A stretch of DNA of 64,000 bases from Monoglobus sp964617455 (GTDB lineage: Bacteria > Bacillota > Clostridia > Monoglobales > Monoglobaceae): NCBI GenBank assembly GCA_964617455.1, contig CAZTYF010000003.1, positions 1 through 64,000 on the forward strand, written 5' to 3'. The translations under genes and the position numbers were made by a program. Below the pieces are notes generated by a model. It saw nothing but the letters and a program-made list of their open reading frames with translations, did not search any database and was not told the DNA's origin. Of the stretch, positions 33,540 through 44,000 are shown in pieces (the stretch's first letter is position 1; the number at the start of each line of letters is the position of its first letter).

Positions 33540-35477
33540 CTAAACCACCGATGCGCCGCTCTCTATGTCGTCTTTGGGAGTCAAAAGGCTCAATTTGTCT
33601 CCGTATTCCGCCGAGAGAATCATACCCTCCGATTCAAAGCCCATAATTTTCCGAGGGGGCAGGTTGGCTATGAACAGCAGATTTTTGCCCACCAAATCCT
33701 CGGGTTTGTAGTATTTGGCGATGCCGGACAGGATTTGCCGCACCTTGCCTCCGCACTCTATTTCAAAACGGAGCAGTTTTGAGGATTTGGGAACTTTTTC
33801 GCAGGATTTGACCTTTCCCACTCTTATGTCCAGCTTTTGGAAGTCCTCAAAGGTGACAGAATCCTTGAAGGGTTCAATATTCGGGTCGGGCTCTTCCTCT
33901 TCAAGTTCGGCAAACTCGTCTGCAATTTCCCCGAGCTTTTTCTCCGGGTCGATTCTGACAAACAGAGGCACCGGGTCTCCCACTTTGGTGCCCGCCCGGG
34001 TTATTCCGAAGACGGAGGCAGACTCCGAGCTTAAATCCCCGGCGTTTATCTGGGCCTTTATCTTTTCGGAGGTTTCGGGCATAAAGGGTGACAGCAGCGA
34101 GGCGATAATGCGGATTGTTTCAATCAGGTTATAGAGCACCGTGCCCAAGCGGGGCCTTGCGCTTTCGTCCTTGGCCAAAATCCAGGGCATGGTCTCGTCG
34201 ATATACTTGTTGGCCCGATTTACTATTTTCCATATCTCATCGATGGCGTCCGCCACATGGAAGGTTTCCATCTTTTTGTTGATTTTTTCAAGGGCCCCGG
34301 AGGCAATTTCCTTAAGGTCCCCGTCAAAGTCTCCCGCCGTGTCCCCGGCGGGGATGATTCCGTCGAAGTATTTGTTCACCATGGAGACGGTTCTGTTCAC
34401 CAAATTGCCCAAAGTGTTGGCCAGGTCCGAATTGAAGCGGCTGATGAACACCTCATAGGTTATGCTGCCGTCCTGGGCAAAGGGCATCTCATGGAGAGAA
34501 TAGTATCTCACCGCATCCACCCCGAAATGGCGGACCAAATCGTCCGCATAGATAACGTTGCCTCGGGATTTGGACATCTTTTCCTCACCGAAGAGGAGCC
34601 AGGGGTGTCCGAACACCTGTTTGGGCAGGGGCTCTCCCAATGCCATCAGCATAATGGGCCAGTATATGGTGTGGAACCTTAAGATATCCTTTCCGATTAT
34701 GTGAACATCCGCAGGCCAGTATTTCTTATAATTCTCTCCCGAGCCGTCCGGGGAATAGCCCAAGGCGGTGATATAGTTGGATAGGGCGTCTATCCATACA
34801 TAGATAATATGGCCCGGGTCGAATTCCACCGGTATGCCCCAGGTGAAACTTGTGCGGGACACGCAAAGGTCCTGAAGGCCCGGCTTTAAGAAGTTGTTTA
34901 TCATCTCTTTCTTTCGGGCCTCCGGCTGAATGAAATCGGGATGCTCCTCGATGTGTTTAATCAGGCGGTCCTGATATTTGCTCAGCCTGAGGAAGTAGGC
35001 CTCCTCTCGGGTTTTGTGCACCTCTCTGCCGCAGTCCGGGCATTTGCCGTCAACCAGTTGGGACTCGGTCCAAAAGGATTCGCAGGGCGTGCAGTAAAGG
35101 CCCTCGTATTCCGATTTGTAAATATCCCCTTGCTCATAGAGTTTGGTGAATATTTTCTGCACCGCCTTTTCGTGATAGTCGTCGGTGGTGCGGATAAAGA
35201 TATCATAGCTGATGTTCAGCATATCGGCGATTTGGCGGATTTCCGCCGCCACTTTGTCCACATGCTCTTTGGGGGTGATTCCCTCCTCCTCGGCCTGCTC
35301 CTGGATTTTTTGCCCATGTTCGTCCGTTCCGGTGCAGAAGCACACGTCATAGCCCATATACCTTTTGAAACGGGCAATGGCGTCGGTCAGGATTATCTCA
35401 TAGGTGTTGCCTATGTGGGGCTTTTTGGATGTGTAGGCTATGGCCGTGGTGATGTAAAATTTCTCTTTTTTGCACAT
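33540..35477 (-). CDS. metG: Methionyl-tRNA synthetase
   Basis: The 645-residue class I synthetase has a HIGN (HIGH) motif at residue 21, the zinc knuckle CTPCESFWTE...CPDCG at about 125-150, and KMSKS near 300 (EEKMSKSRGN). An anticodon-binding helical domain follows at about 370-500. The C-terminal EMAP-II-like tRNA-binding domain (about 545-645) includes LDIRVGKVKSCEKVPKSSKL and the IMGFESEGMIL end. It charges both initiator and elongator tRNA-Met. GGGAG lies 8 bases before the ATG. No T-box leader fits in the 112-base gap to ruvB. Confidence 0.97.
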   Translation of the reverse strand: MCKKEKFYITTAIAYTSKKPHIGNTYEIILTDAIARFKRYMGYDVCFCTGTDEHGQKIQEQAEEEGITPKEHVDKVAAEIRQIADMLNISYDIFIRTTDDYHEKAVQKIFTKLYEQGDIYKSEYEGLYCTPCESFWTESQLVDGKCPDCGREVHKTREEAYFLRLSKYQDRLIKHIEEHPDFIQPEARKKEMINNFLKPGLQDLCVSRTSFTWGIPVEFDPGHIIYVWIDALSNYITALGYSPDGSGENYKKYWPADVHIIGKDILRFHTIYWPIMLMALGEPLPKQVFGHPWLLFGEEKMSKSRGNVIYADDLVRHFGVDAVRYYSLHEMPFAQDGSITYEVFISRFNSDLANTLGNLVNRTVSMVNKYFDGIIPAGDTAGDFDGDLKEIASGALEKINKKMETFHVADAIDEIWKIVNRANKYIDETMPWILAKDESARPRLGTVLYNLIETIRIIASLLSPFMPETSEKIKAQINAGDLSSESASVFGITRAGTKVGDPVPLFVRIDPEKKLGEIADEFAELEEEEPDPNIEPFKDSVTFEDFQKLDIRVGKVKSCEKVPKSSKLLRFEIECGGKVRQILSGIAKYYKPEDLVGKNLLFIANLPPRKIMGFESEGMILSAEYGDKLSLLTPKDDIESGASVV

Positions 35478-35589
35478 AATAATATCTCCCGAATTCGATT
35501 ATCTGAGTTTTATTTTGACGTTGCGAAGTTCAAAAGCGGTTTTGCCTTTGAATTCGGCTTTATGATTTTGTTTTGCGGTTTGGACGGGT

Positions 35590-36633
35590 TTATTTGGGAT
35601 TGTATTCTATACCGAAGTGTTCATAGGCCTTCGGGGTCACAACCCGTCCCCGGGAGGTTCTGTTTATGAATCCTATTTGCATAAGATAGGGTTCATAGAC
35701 CTCCTCTATGGTCCCCGCCTCTTCGCCAATGGTGGCGGCCAGGGTTTCAAGGCCCACGGGCCCGCCTCCATAGTGGTTGATAACCGACATAAGCATTCGC
35801 TTGTCTATGGCGTCAAGGCCCAAGGAGTCGATTTCCAGACGGTTCAGGGCGTCCTCCGCCAGGTCTTTGGTAATGGTGCTCAGGCCCTCAATCTGGGCAA
35901 AATCCCTGACCCGCCTCAGGAGCCGATTGGCAATTCTCGGAGTCCCTCGGGAGCGCAGGGCGATTTCTTCCGCCCCCTCGCCCTCTATGGAAATGTCAAG
36001 GATTCCCGCACTTCGCTCCACGATTTTCTTAAGGTCCCCGGCCTTATACATATCAAGGCGGTTTATGATTCCGAACCTGTCCCGCAAAGGCGCCGCCAAG
36101 GCTCCCGCACGGGTGGTGGCTCCCACCAGGGTGAATTTCGGCAAGTCCAATCTTATGGAGCGGGCCGAGGGGCCCTTTCCGATTATTATGTCCAAGGCAT
36201 AGTCCTCCATGGCGGGATAGAGGATTTCCTCCACGCTTCGGCTCAGCCTGTGGATTTCGTCCACAAACAGGATGTCCCCTGCCTTAAGATTGGTCAAAAG
36301 AGCGGCCAAATCCCCCGGCTTCTCAATGGCGGGTCCGGAGGTTATTCTGATATTGACGCCCATTTCATTGGCGATTATCCCGGCAAGGGTGGTTTTGCCC
36401 AGGCCGGGAGGGCCGTAAAACAGCGCATGGTCAAGGGGCTCGCCTCTCTGCTTTGCGGCCTCTATGAATATTTTGAGATTTTCCTTCACTCCGTCCTGGC
36501 CGATGTATTCCCCAAGGGTCTTGGGACGGAGGCTGAACTCAATCTGTGTGTCTGCGTTTTGCTCGGCGGTGGAGACGATTCTCTCCTCCTCGCCGCCAAG
36601 TCCCGTTGTTGCATTGATTGCCAAATGTTTCAC
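35590..36633 (-). CDS. ruvB: Holliday junction branch-migration helicase RuvB
   Basis: The 347-residue AAA+ motor drives branch migration with RuvA. Walker A is GPPGLGKTT near residue 76, Walker B is FVDEIHRL near 125, the sensor region GATTRAGAL lies near 173, and the arginine finger segment is PLRDRFG near 185. The C-terminal winged helix ends at GRVVTPKAYEHFG. The start is GTG 36633 with GGGA 5 bases upstream. ruvA lies 87 bases upstream on the same strand. Confidence 0.98.
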   Translation of the reverse strand: MKHLAINATTGLGGEEERIVSTAEQNADTQIEFSLRPKTLGEYIGQDGVKENLKIFIEAAKQRGEPLDHALFYGPPGLGKTTLAGIIANEMGVNIRITSGPAIEKPGDLAALLTNLKAGDILFVDEIHRLSRSVEEILYPAMEDYALDIIIGKGPSARSIRLDLPKFTLVGATTRAGALAAPLRDRFGIINRLDMYKAGDLKKIVERSAGILDISIEGEGAEEIALRSRGTPRIANRLLRRVRDFAQIEGLSTITKDLAEDALNRLEIDSLGLDAIDKRMLMSVINHYGGGPVGLETLAATIGEEAGTIEEVYEPYLMQIGFINRTSRGRVVTPKAYEHFGIEYNPK

Positions 36634-36720
36634 TCATTTCCCATCGAAATGTCATATTTGAATGTTTGCCCAAGGTATGTCCGTAAGTGCGCTATCACCC
36701 CGAAAGGGGCCGGCCGAACC

Positions 36721-37314
36721 TTAAAGCAGATTTTTCAGGCCGTGCTTTATTATATCCTCCACCGAGGCTCCCTCCGGAGCATCTCTCACGGCCCTTTGTG
36801 CCTCGGCTTCCGAATATCCCAAAGATACCAAAGCGTCGACAGCCTCAAGAGGCGCTCCTCCCCGCCGAGGCTCGGGCTCCGTGTCGGGCAGCTCGTATTC
36901 ATAACCCCTAAGTTTGTCCTTAAGTTCCAAAACCAATCGCTTTGCCCCCTTGGGCCCGAGGCCCTGGGTATGTTTGGCCAAATAGGCGGCATCGTCGCTC
37001 AGAACGCAGAGGACCAATTTGGAAGGCGAAATGTTGGACAAGAGATTGAGGGCGGTTTTGGCGCCGATTCCGTTCACGCCCAGAAGGGTTTCGAATATGT
37101 CCCGCTCTTCCGGGCTCCCGAATCCGTACAGGTCAAAGATGTCGGAGGAGGTCTTTATGTTCAGGTAGGTATAGAGCCTTGCGGAGGAGCCCGTCTCTCC
37201 CAGGGACTCAAGGGTCCCGGCGGAGGAGTAAATCTTATAGGCAACTCCGCCTCGGTCGATGACCGCATAGGTGTCGGTTTTGAGAACCAATTTGCCCTCT
37301 ATGTAGTAAATCAT
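36721..37314 (-). CDS. ruvA: Holliday junction DNA-binding protein RuvA
   Basis: The 197-residue protein has the N-terminal OB fold (MIYYIEGKLV...YGFGSPEERDIFETLL), helix-hairpin-helix motifs (GVNGIGAKTALNLLSN near 79 and HTQGLGPKGAKRLVLELKDKL near 113), and the C-terminal RuvB-binding helix bundle (VDALVSLGYSEAEAQRAV). It recruits RuvB to the junction. It begins 20 bases after the AraC regulator gene, so it may ride on that promoter as well as one of its own. ruvC is not present here. Confidence 0.97.
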   Translation of the reverse strand: MIYYIEGKLVLKTDTYAVIDRGGVAYKIYSSAGTLESLGETGSSARLYTYLNIKTSSDIFDLYGFGSPEERDIFETLLGVNGIGAKTALNLLSNISPSKLVLCVLSDDAAYLAKHTQGLGPKGAKRLVLELKDKLRGYEYELPDTEPEPRRGGAPLEAVDALVSLGYSEAEAQRAVRDAPEGASVEDIIKHGLKNLL

Positions 37315-37334
37315 CCCGAATCATCCCCGCTTTT

Positions 37335-38168
37335 TTAAAAAGTGTAGTTGGCCTTTCTGTACTTGCTGGGGGAGACCCCCATTATCTTTTTGAAAACATC
37401 TCCGAAGTAGTTGCTGTCTTTGTAGCCGCAGAAACGGGCGATTTCGGTTACGGAATACTGAGTCTCCACCAGCATATTGGAGGCCATTTTGATTCTGACA
37501 TTGTTGAGATACTCATTGAATCCGAACCCCGTGACCTTTTTGAACTTTTTGGAAAAATAGGTGGGGCTCATATAGGCCATTTTTGAAATGTCCGCAAGGG
37601 TTATCTGCTGGTTGTAGTATGTGACGATGTATTTGCAAACCTGCTGTATCCTCTCCTCATGGACGCTTATATCCTCAAAGGGCGCAGAGCTGTGGCCGGT
37701 GCACCTGTCCAAGAATACCATAATCTCCGCCATATGAGCGTCTGCCAGATAGGCGGCATACTCATCGTCTTTTTCGCACTCGGCACTGAGTTTGTGTAGC
37801 AAAGCCTCAAAGGCATACCTTTTCGAGACCGGGATGTGAACCTTTTTCGCATTGAATGCGTTCATAAACAAATCCCGGTCTATATTTTCGCAGGCCCGGT
37901 CCACGAAATTTTCATTGAAAGTCATCAAATACCTTTCATAGTAATTTTCGGATGAAATCATCGTCGTCAGATGTAAATCCCCCTTATTTACCAAAATCAC
38001 ATCCCCGGGCTCAAGGTTGTACAGAGTATGATTTATAAAATATCTCCTGCTGCCCGACATCAGATAGTAAACTTCGTAATAGTCGTGCATGTGAGAATTT
38101 TTCATGACATAAGCTTCTTCGTTTTCCTCCCGTTCAATGTAAATATCCTTGCCGGCGGGTAGTCCCAT
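37335..38168 (-). CDS. AraC-family regulator, probable controller of the pectin/uronate locus
   Basis: The 277-residue protein has an N-terminal cupin-like sensor (HMHDYYEVYYLMSGSRRYFINHTLYNLEPGDVILVNKGD, residues 26-65) and a C-terminal pair of helix-turn-helix motifs. Signature stretches are MAYMSPTYFSKKFKKVTG near 205 and IARFCGYKDSNYFGDVFKKIMG near 245, then SPSKYRK. It is divergently transcribed from uxaC across a 308-base gap holding 21-base-offset direct repeats. That is the classic setting for a local activator. The inducer, likely a uronate or a pathway intermediate, is inferred. GGAGG lies 10 bases before the ATG. Confidence 0.92.
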   Translation of the reverse strand: MGLPAGKDIYIEREENEEAYVMKNSHMHDYYEVYYLMSGSRRYFINHTLYNLEPGDVILVNKGDLHLTTMISSENYYERYLMTFNENFVDRACENIDRDLFMNAFNAKKVHIPVSKRYAFEALLHKLSAECEKDDEYAAYLADAHMAEIMVFLDRCTGHSSAPFEDISVHEERIQQVCKYIVTYYNQQITLADISKMAYMSPTYFSKKFKKVTGFGFNEYLNNVRIKMASNMLVETQYSVTEIARFCGYKDSNYFGDVFKKIMGVSPSKYRKANYTF

Positions 38169-38200
38169 TCCTATGTCACCTCCGAATTTAACTTACCGTT

Positions 38201-38229
38201 ATTATACCACGTCTGTGGCAATAAATCAA
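38201..38229 (-). promoter_or_regulatory. Promoter of the AraC-family regulator
   Basis: Minus strand TTGATT (38229-38224), 17-base spacer, TATAAT (38206-38201). It lies 32 bases upstream of the regulator ATG. Confidence 0.85.
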
Positions 38230-38260
38230 CAGTTTTTTTAAAAATACGGAAAATTTGTGC

Positions 38261-38276
38261 CCAAACGGAAGTTTGG
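38261..38276. promoter_or_regulatory. Inverted repeat in the regulator-uxaC gap
   Basis: CCAAAC-GGAA-GTTTGG is a perfect 6+6 dyad between the two divergent promoters, 7 bases before the first TTTGCGGA copy. It is a possible operator for a dimeric repressor. Confidence 0.5.
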
Positions 38277-38282
38277 CCGGAA

Positions 38283-38311
38283 TTTGCGGAAATCTCGGTC
38301 CCGTTTGCGGA
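38283..38311. promoter_or_regulatory. Candidate AraC-type operator: two direct repeats offset by 21 bases
   Basis: TTTGCGGA occurs at 38283-38290 and again at 38304-38311, an offset of exactly 21 bases or two helical turns. It lies 27 bases upstream of the uxaC -35. AraC-family activators typically bind such direct half-sites on one face of the DNA near their target promoter. Confidence 0.65.
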
Positions 38312-38338
38312 TTTTTAAGAAAAAAACCAAAAAAACCT

Positions 38339-38368
38339 TTGCAATATGGGGGTGTTATAGTGTATAAT
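38339..38368 (+). promoter_or_regulatory. Promoter of uxaC and downstream pectin genes
   Basis: TTGCAA (38339-38344), 18-base spacer, TATAAT (38363-38368). The leader to the uxaC start is about 100 bases. The slightly long spacer and imperfect -35 fit an activator-dependent promoter. Confidence 0.7.
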
Positions 38369-38476
38369 ATATAATAAGCAGGTGGTTTGCGCTCAAAAAC
38401 TTGAGCCGATTGCCCAAATGAGAAAAGTGATTAAATTTAAATATTTAAGCAGGGTTGAAACCCGGGAGGTATTTTT

Positions 38477-39883
38477 ATGAAAGAATTTATGGATAAGGAT
38501 TTTATGCTGCAAAACGAGACAGCCAAAAAGCTGTATCACGATTTTGCCGCCGACATGCCGATTTTTGATTACCACTGCCATTTGAGCCCCCAAATGATGT
38601 ACGAGGATGTGCCCTTTGACAACATCACTCAGATTTTCTTGGGAGGCGACCACTACAAGTGGCGCTATATGCGCTCCTGCGGCCTGGACGAGAAGTATAT
38701 GACCGGGGACGCCCCGGACCAAGAGAAGTTCAGGGCTTTCTGCTCCGCTCTCCAGTATGGCATAGGCAATCCTCTCTATCACTGGACCCACCTTGAGCTT
38801 CGGAGATATTTCGGCATCGACACCGTTTGCCGCGCCGATACGGCAGATGAGATTTGGGAGAAGGCCAACAAGGTCATCAAAGAGACCCAAATGAGCCCCG
38901 CCAAACTCATCAACCAATCCAATGTGGCGGTTATCTGCACCACGGACGACCCCGTTGACAATCTTGAGTGGCACAAGAAAATCAAAGAAAAAGGCCATAT
39001 AAAGGCCAAAGTTTTGCCCGCTTTCAGACCCGATTTTATGATTAACATCGACAAGCCCACCTTTGCGCCCTATGTGGAAAAGCTTGCGAAGGCGGCGGAT
39101 ATGAAAATCGAAAGCTATGAGGATTTGATTGAGGCAATCTACAAGAGAATCGACTATTTCAACGAAGTGGGCGGCCGCATTTCCGACCATGCCTTGGACA
39201 GCGTTCCCTATGAGGATGTCACCGAGGCGGAGGTTGAGGCAATCTTCAAAAAGGCCATGTCGGGGGAGGAGCTCTCTCAGAAAGAAGTCGATGCCTATAA
39301 GAGCATGACCCTCATAAAACTCGGAGAGAAGTATTACGACCTCAATTGGGCGTTCCAGCTCCACATCGGCGCCCTCAGAAACAACAACACCAAAATGTTC
39401 GACAAGTTGGGCGCAGACACGGGTTTTGACTCCATCAGCGACTATTGCATAGCGGCTCCACTTTCCAAACTCTTAAACGCTCTCGAAATGAAGGGCAAAC
39501 TCCCCAAAACCATACTCTATACCTTAAATCCCAAGGACAACTACGTTCTGGCCACCATGCTCGGAAACTTCCAGGGCACGGAGGTTCCCGGAAAGATTCA
39601 GTTCGGCTCGGGCTGGTGGTTCAATGACCAAAGGGACGGTATGACCGAGCAGATGAAGGCTCTCGGCAATTTGGGGGCCCTGAACAAGTTTGTGGGAATG
39701 CTCACCGATTCAAGGAGCTTCCTGTCCTATACCCGTCACGAATATTTCAGAAGAATCATGTGCAACATCCTGGGCGGATGGGTTGAAGCGGGCGAGTTCC
39801 CGGCCGATATGGACACGTTGGAAACGATAGTCAAGGGCATCTGCTTCAACAATGCCAAGACCTATTTCGGAATAGAAATCTGA
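38477..39883 (+). CDS. uxaC: Glucuronate/galacturonate isomerase
   Basis: The 468-residue amidohydrolase-like isomerase converts D-galacturonate to D-tagaturonate (and D-glucuronate to D-fructuronate). Family marks are FDYHCHLSPQMMYED near residue 29, GGDHYKWRYMRSCG near 55, LHIGALRNNNTKMF near 295 and the C-terminal LTDSRSFLSYTRHEYFRR near 412. GGGAGG lies 8 bases before the ATG. It opens the locus, facing away from the AraC regulator, and feeds UxaB, which lies 15 kb downstream. Confidence 0.97.
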   Translation: MKEFMDKDFMLQNETAKKLYHDFAADMPIFDYHCHLSPQMMYEDVPFDNITQIFLGGDHYKWRYMRSCGLDEKYMTGDAPDQEKFRAFCSALQYGIGNPLYHWTHLELRRYFGIDTVCRADTADEIWEKANKVIKETQMSPAKLINQSNVAVICTTDDPVDNLEWHKKIKEKGHIKAKVLPAFRPDFMINIDKPTFAPYVEKLAKAADMKIESYEDLIEAIYKRIDYFNEVGGRISDHALDSVPYEDVTEAEVEAIFKKAMSGEELSQKEVDAYKSMTLIKLGEKYYDLNWAFQLHIGALRNNNTKMFDKLGADTGFDSISDYCIAAPLSKLLNALEMKGKLPKTILYTLNPKDNYVLATMLGNFQGTEVPGKIQFGSGWWFNDQRDGMTEQMKALGNLGALNKFVGMLTDSRSFLSYTRHEYFRRIMCNILGGWVEAGEFPADMDTLETIVKGICFNNAKTYFGIEI

Positions 39884-39927
39884 GGGGATTTTAAAATCAA
39901 ATAAATACGGATAAGGAGGTATTTTCC

Positions 39928-40956
39928 ATGGAATTCATTAAAAGGGATAAAAAATACGATTTGGTGACAATGGGCGAGGTTATGCTCAGACTGTCACCTC
40001 CGGGAACCGATAAGATTTCCCAAAGCTATATATTCGACAAAAAGGCAGGGGGAGCGGAGCTGAATGTGGCCAACGGCAGCGCCATCCTCGGCATCAAGAC
40101 GGGCATCATAACCAAGTTGCCCGAAAACAAAATCGGCCATTTTGTGCGGAATATGATCAGATACGGCGGCGTCAGCGACGAGCTCATAGTCTATGACCAT
40201 TCCCCCCAAAAGCGGCTGGGCATCTATTACTACGAGATGGGCGCCTATCCCCGCAAGTCCTCCGTTGTATACGACAGGGCCAACTCCTCAATGACCACTC
40301 TCAAAATTGAGGAGATACCGGAAGAGGTGTTCTCAAACACCGCCGTGTTCCATGTGAGCGGAATTACCTTGGCTCTGAACGAATCCTTGCGGGAGACCAC
40401 CATTGAGGTCATAAAGAGATTCAAAGAGAACGGAACGGTGATTTCCTTCGACATAAACTATCGGGCTTCCCTCTGGTCCGAAGAGACCGCACGGGAGACG
40501 GTCACATCCATATTCCCCTATGTTGACATCCTGTTTGTGTCCGAGGAGACCTCAAGGCGGATGCTGCAAAAGACCGGCACCCTCAAGGAGATAATGAGGA
40601 GCTACAGCGACGATTACGGCTGCAAAGTTGTGGCCACCACCCGTCGGGAGGTAATCAGCCCCAAAAAGCACAACTTCTCCTCCATGATATACTACGACGG
40701 CGAGTTCTATGAGGAAGAGCCCTACAAGAACATCGAGGTTGTGGACCGTGTAGGCAGCGGCGACGCCTATTTGGCGGGAGCTCTCTATGCCATGATAGTT
40801 CACGACGACATTCACAAGGCGGTTGAATACGGCAATGCCATGTCCTCCGTGAAGAATACGGTTTTGGGCGATATGGCGGTGAGCAGCCTGAGCGAAATCA
40901 ACGGCATTATCGACAGCCACAAATCCATAGGCCGCCAGGACGAAATGAACAGATAG
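39928..40956 (+). CDS. kdgK: PfkB-family sugar kinase, probable 2-keto-3-deoxygluconate kinase
   Basis: The 342-residue ribokinase-like enzyme has a GEVMLRLSPPG start near residue 16, GGAELNVANGSAILG near 40, and the catalytic anion-hole motif DRVGSGDAYLAGALYA near 272. Position in a uronate locus and the KdgK-like N-terminus point to phosphorylation of 2-keto-3-deoxygluconate to KDPG. Fructokinase cannot be fully excluded by sequence reading alone. AAGGAGG lies 8 bases before the ATG. It is 44 bases after uxaC. Confidence 0.88.
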   Translation: MEFIKRDKKYDLVTMGEVMLRLSPPGTDKISQSYIFDKKAGGAELNVANGSAILGIKTGIITKLPENKIGHFVRNMIRYGGVSDELIVYDHSPQKRLGIYYYEMGAYPRKSSVVYDRANSSMTTLKIEEIPEEVFSNTAVFHVSGITLALNESLRETTIEVIKRFKENGTVISFDINYRASLWSEETARETVTSIFPYVDILFVSEETSRRMLQKTGTLKEIMRSYSDDYGCKVVATTRREVISPKKHNFSSMIYYDGEFYEEEPYKNIEVVDRVGSGDAYLAGALYAMIVHDDIHKAVEYGNAMSSVKNTVLGDMAVSSLSEINGIIDSHKSIGRQDEMNR

Positions 40957-41004
40957 ACCTAACCTATCCCAGGGACGTAATTTATAACGAAAGGAAAGAA
41001 GACT

Positions 41005-44000
41005 ATGAAAACAATGCTTAAAAGAGTCGGTATGCTCTTCATGGCTGTTTCCTTGATTTTGAGCAGCGCGGCCCTTCCGGCCTTTGCCGCAGAGGGTGAT
41101 GCCCCGGCGGCGGCCGAAAAGGTGCCGGCATTTCCCGGCGCCGAAGGAGGCGGAATGTGGGCCACGGGCGCTCGGGGAGCGGAGAAACCCGAAATATACC
41201 ATGTCACCAATCTGAATGACAGCGGCGAAGGTTCATTTCGGGACGCCGTGTCCCAAGGCAACCGAATCGTGGTGTTTGATGTTTCGGGCTATATCGATTT
41301 AAGCTCCAATGTGAACATCAGCCATGACAATATGACCGTATTGGGCCAGACGGCTCCCGGCGACGGAATCTGCTTCAGAAGCAACAACATCAAGGTGGGA
41401 GGCAACAACATCATCCTGCGCCATCTCCGTTTCAGAGTGGGCTCCAAATTGCCCGACGGAAAGGATACAAGGGCTCAGGACGGTTTGGAAATCCCGGACA
41501 ACGGCAGCAATATCATCATTGACCACTGCTCCGTATCCTGGGGCACCGACGAAAATCTGTCCGCCTATGCCATCAAAGACGTCACCGTTCAGTACAGCAT
41601 CATTGCGGAGGCACTGAATCAGAGCGTTCACGACAAGGGTGAGCACGGCTATGGCGGAATCTGGGGCGGCATAAACCTTTCGGTTCACCACAACCTGATT
41701 GCCAGCCACAAGAGCCGTAACCCCAAGGTGGGCACCTCCGAGTCCGTGGCCATGACTCCCGGCTATGTTGATTCGGACACTTTGGTGGATATGAAGAACA
41801 ACATAATCTACAACTGGGGCGACAAAGCAGGCTACGGCACGGAAAACGGAGCCAAAACCTATATCCAAAACAACATCTATCGGCCCGGCCCGGCAACTCC
41901 CCGGGGCAAAAGAGCTCGGATATTCGAGTTGAGCGTGGGACAAAAATACCAAAAGGATATGTTGGGCAGCGTCTATGCCGTGGGCAACAGAATCGATGTG
42001 GACGAAGGGGATTCCGATTATAAAAATGCTCAAACGGTAAACGAAAACAACTGGCAGGATGATTTGCACATCGGCGTCTATGTTGATGAAAAGTTCTACG
42101 ATACCGCCGACAAGAGCAATATGGTCATCACCGAGCCCAATGAGCAATATAAAGAATACGAGCGGGACTATCCCGTAACCCTTGATGCCACGGAGGAAGT
42201 TTACGAAAAAGTTCTGAACAATGCGGGAGCAACTTTGCCCAAACGGGACAAGGTTGACGAGAGAGTCATAGACGAAGTGAGAACCCGCACGGCCCCGGAC
42301 GGCTCCAAGGGCAGCGGCGGCCTTTTGGACGACCCCTTGGACGGTGTTCCCGAAGGGGCTGCCGAGGGAGAGTATGACGAGCGGGGATATCCCGTTTTCT
42401 CCGACGAAGCAAGACCCGCCGACTATGACGGAGACGGGGACGGCATTGCCGATTCCTGGGAAGATGCAATGGGCCTTGACAAAACCAACAAGACCGACAG
42501 TTTGGCCCTGGGTCCCGACGGCTACACCTGGCTTGAGATATTCGTCGAAGAGAGCATCGGCGACGGCGAAGACCCTGCGCCTCTCGTTTTGGCTGCCGAA
42601 GATAAATACCACACAACCGGGGACACCGTCAAGGTCAGCGCCGTCGGCGGAAGCACTCCCACCCAAAATTCCTATGTTACTTCCTATGAAAACGGAGTAG
42701 TGACGGTGGATTCCTCCGCCTCCTACGACAAAGCTGTGGCGGTTGCCGCCTCATATGATTCAAACGGAGTTTTGATTGAAAGCAAAAGCGCAGATGTCGA
42801 CAAAGCCTCGGGTACCGCTTCCGTGGGTATCGTGGCGGAGGGCGCCTCGACCAAGGTCTTCCTTTGGGAGGATTTGAAAAGCGCCAAACCCCTCTGCGAG
42901 GCCTACGTTGCAGGAGGCGGAAGCGGCGGAGACGGAATCACCGGTGTTGATTTCTACTGCGGCAATAAGCTTATCGCCAAGGGGGAGAACTCGGACGGCA
43001 CATGGACGGCAAATCTGACCGGTCTTCCCGCAGGCAACAATTCCATAACCGCCAAAGCCGCATTGAGCGACGGCAGCGTGCGCCTGAGCCCCATAAAGAC
43101 GGTTTATGTCATCGGAGCCGAGGAGGCGGAAGGCTGGACCGCAAAAGGCGAGGCTTCGTTTGACGGCGAAAACTACACTTTGGGTGCCGGTTCAAGTCTG
43201 ACAAAGAACGTAAGCGGCGACTTTAAATTGGTGGGCAGAATAGACGAAATGAGCGGTCTCCCGGCGGGAACAAATACGGGTCTCACCGTAAACTCGGGGG
43301 GCAAAACCATATCTTTGGGAAAGAGATATAACGAAAACTATGACCAGGTTATCTACTACGGAGAAGCCGAATCTCAAAAGACGGTTGTGCCCGCACCGGC
43401 GGATCCGGTTTCCGGAACTCCGGGCCTTGACACAAGGGATTATGTGCTCTTTGAGATTTCCCGTGCGGGAGATGCCGTAAGCCTCTATGCCGGCACAAGT
43501 CTGGCGGACCTTGAAACGGCGCCCTTGGCTGTTATAAACGGAGCGGGCGGAGATGCCGCAATAGGCGCCGAAGCCGCGGGAGCGGTCACCTCCGTATCGA
43601 AGCTTTCCATGTTGAAACTCATCGAGACGGCCACCAATCCCAAAGTTGAGATAACCAATATCAAAGACAATGACAGGATAGACATAGTCGGTTCGGAACT
43701 CAAACTCAATTTAACATCCGACGGAGACACACCCATAACCGAGATTTGGGTATACCTTGACGGCGCTCCTCTTGCCAATATGGATGTGAATATCATAGGC
43801 ACACAGGAAGTTACGATTCCTTTGGAGTTCACCGGTCCCACCAAGGGGGCTCTCTCCGTTTATTGCTTTGATGACAATTTGGGCAGAGGCGAGCAGACCG
43901 TCAATATTTCGGTATCTCAGGACGGCTCTCCCTGGCTCCTTGCCGATGTGGGCTATGAGCCGGGCCAGGCTCAGACTTTTGCCGATGTTTCCGATGATTT

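Noticed and set aside
38393..39364. Open frame of 323 codons on the minus strand opposite uxaC
   Set aside because: It lies fully opposite a clear enzyme gene, has no ribosome site, and contains no recognisable domain.
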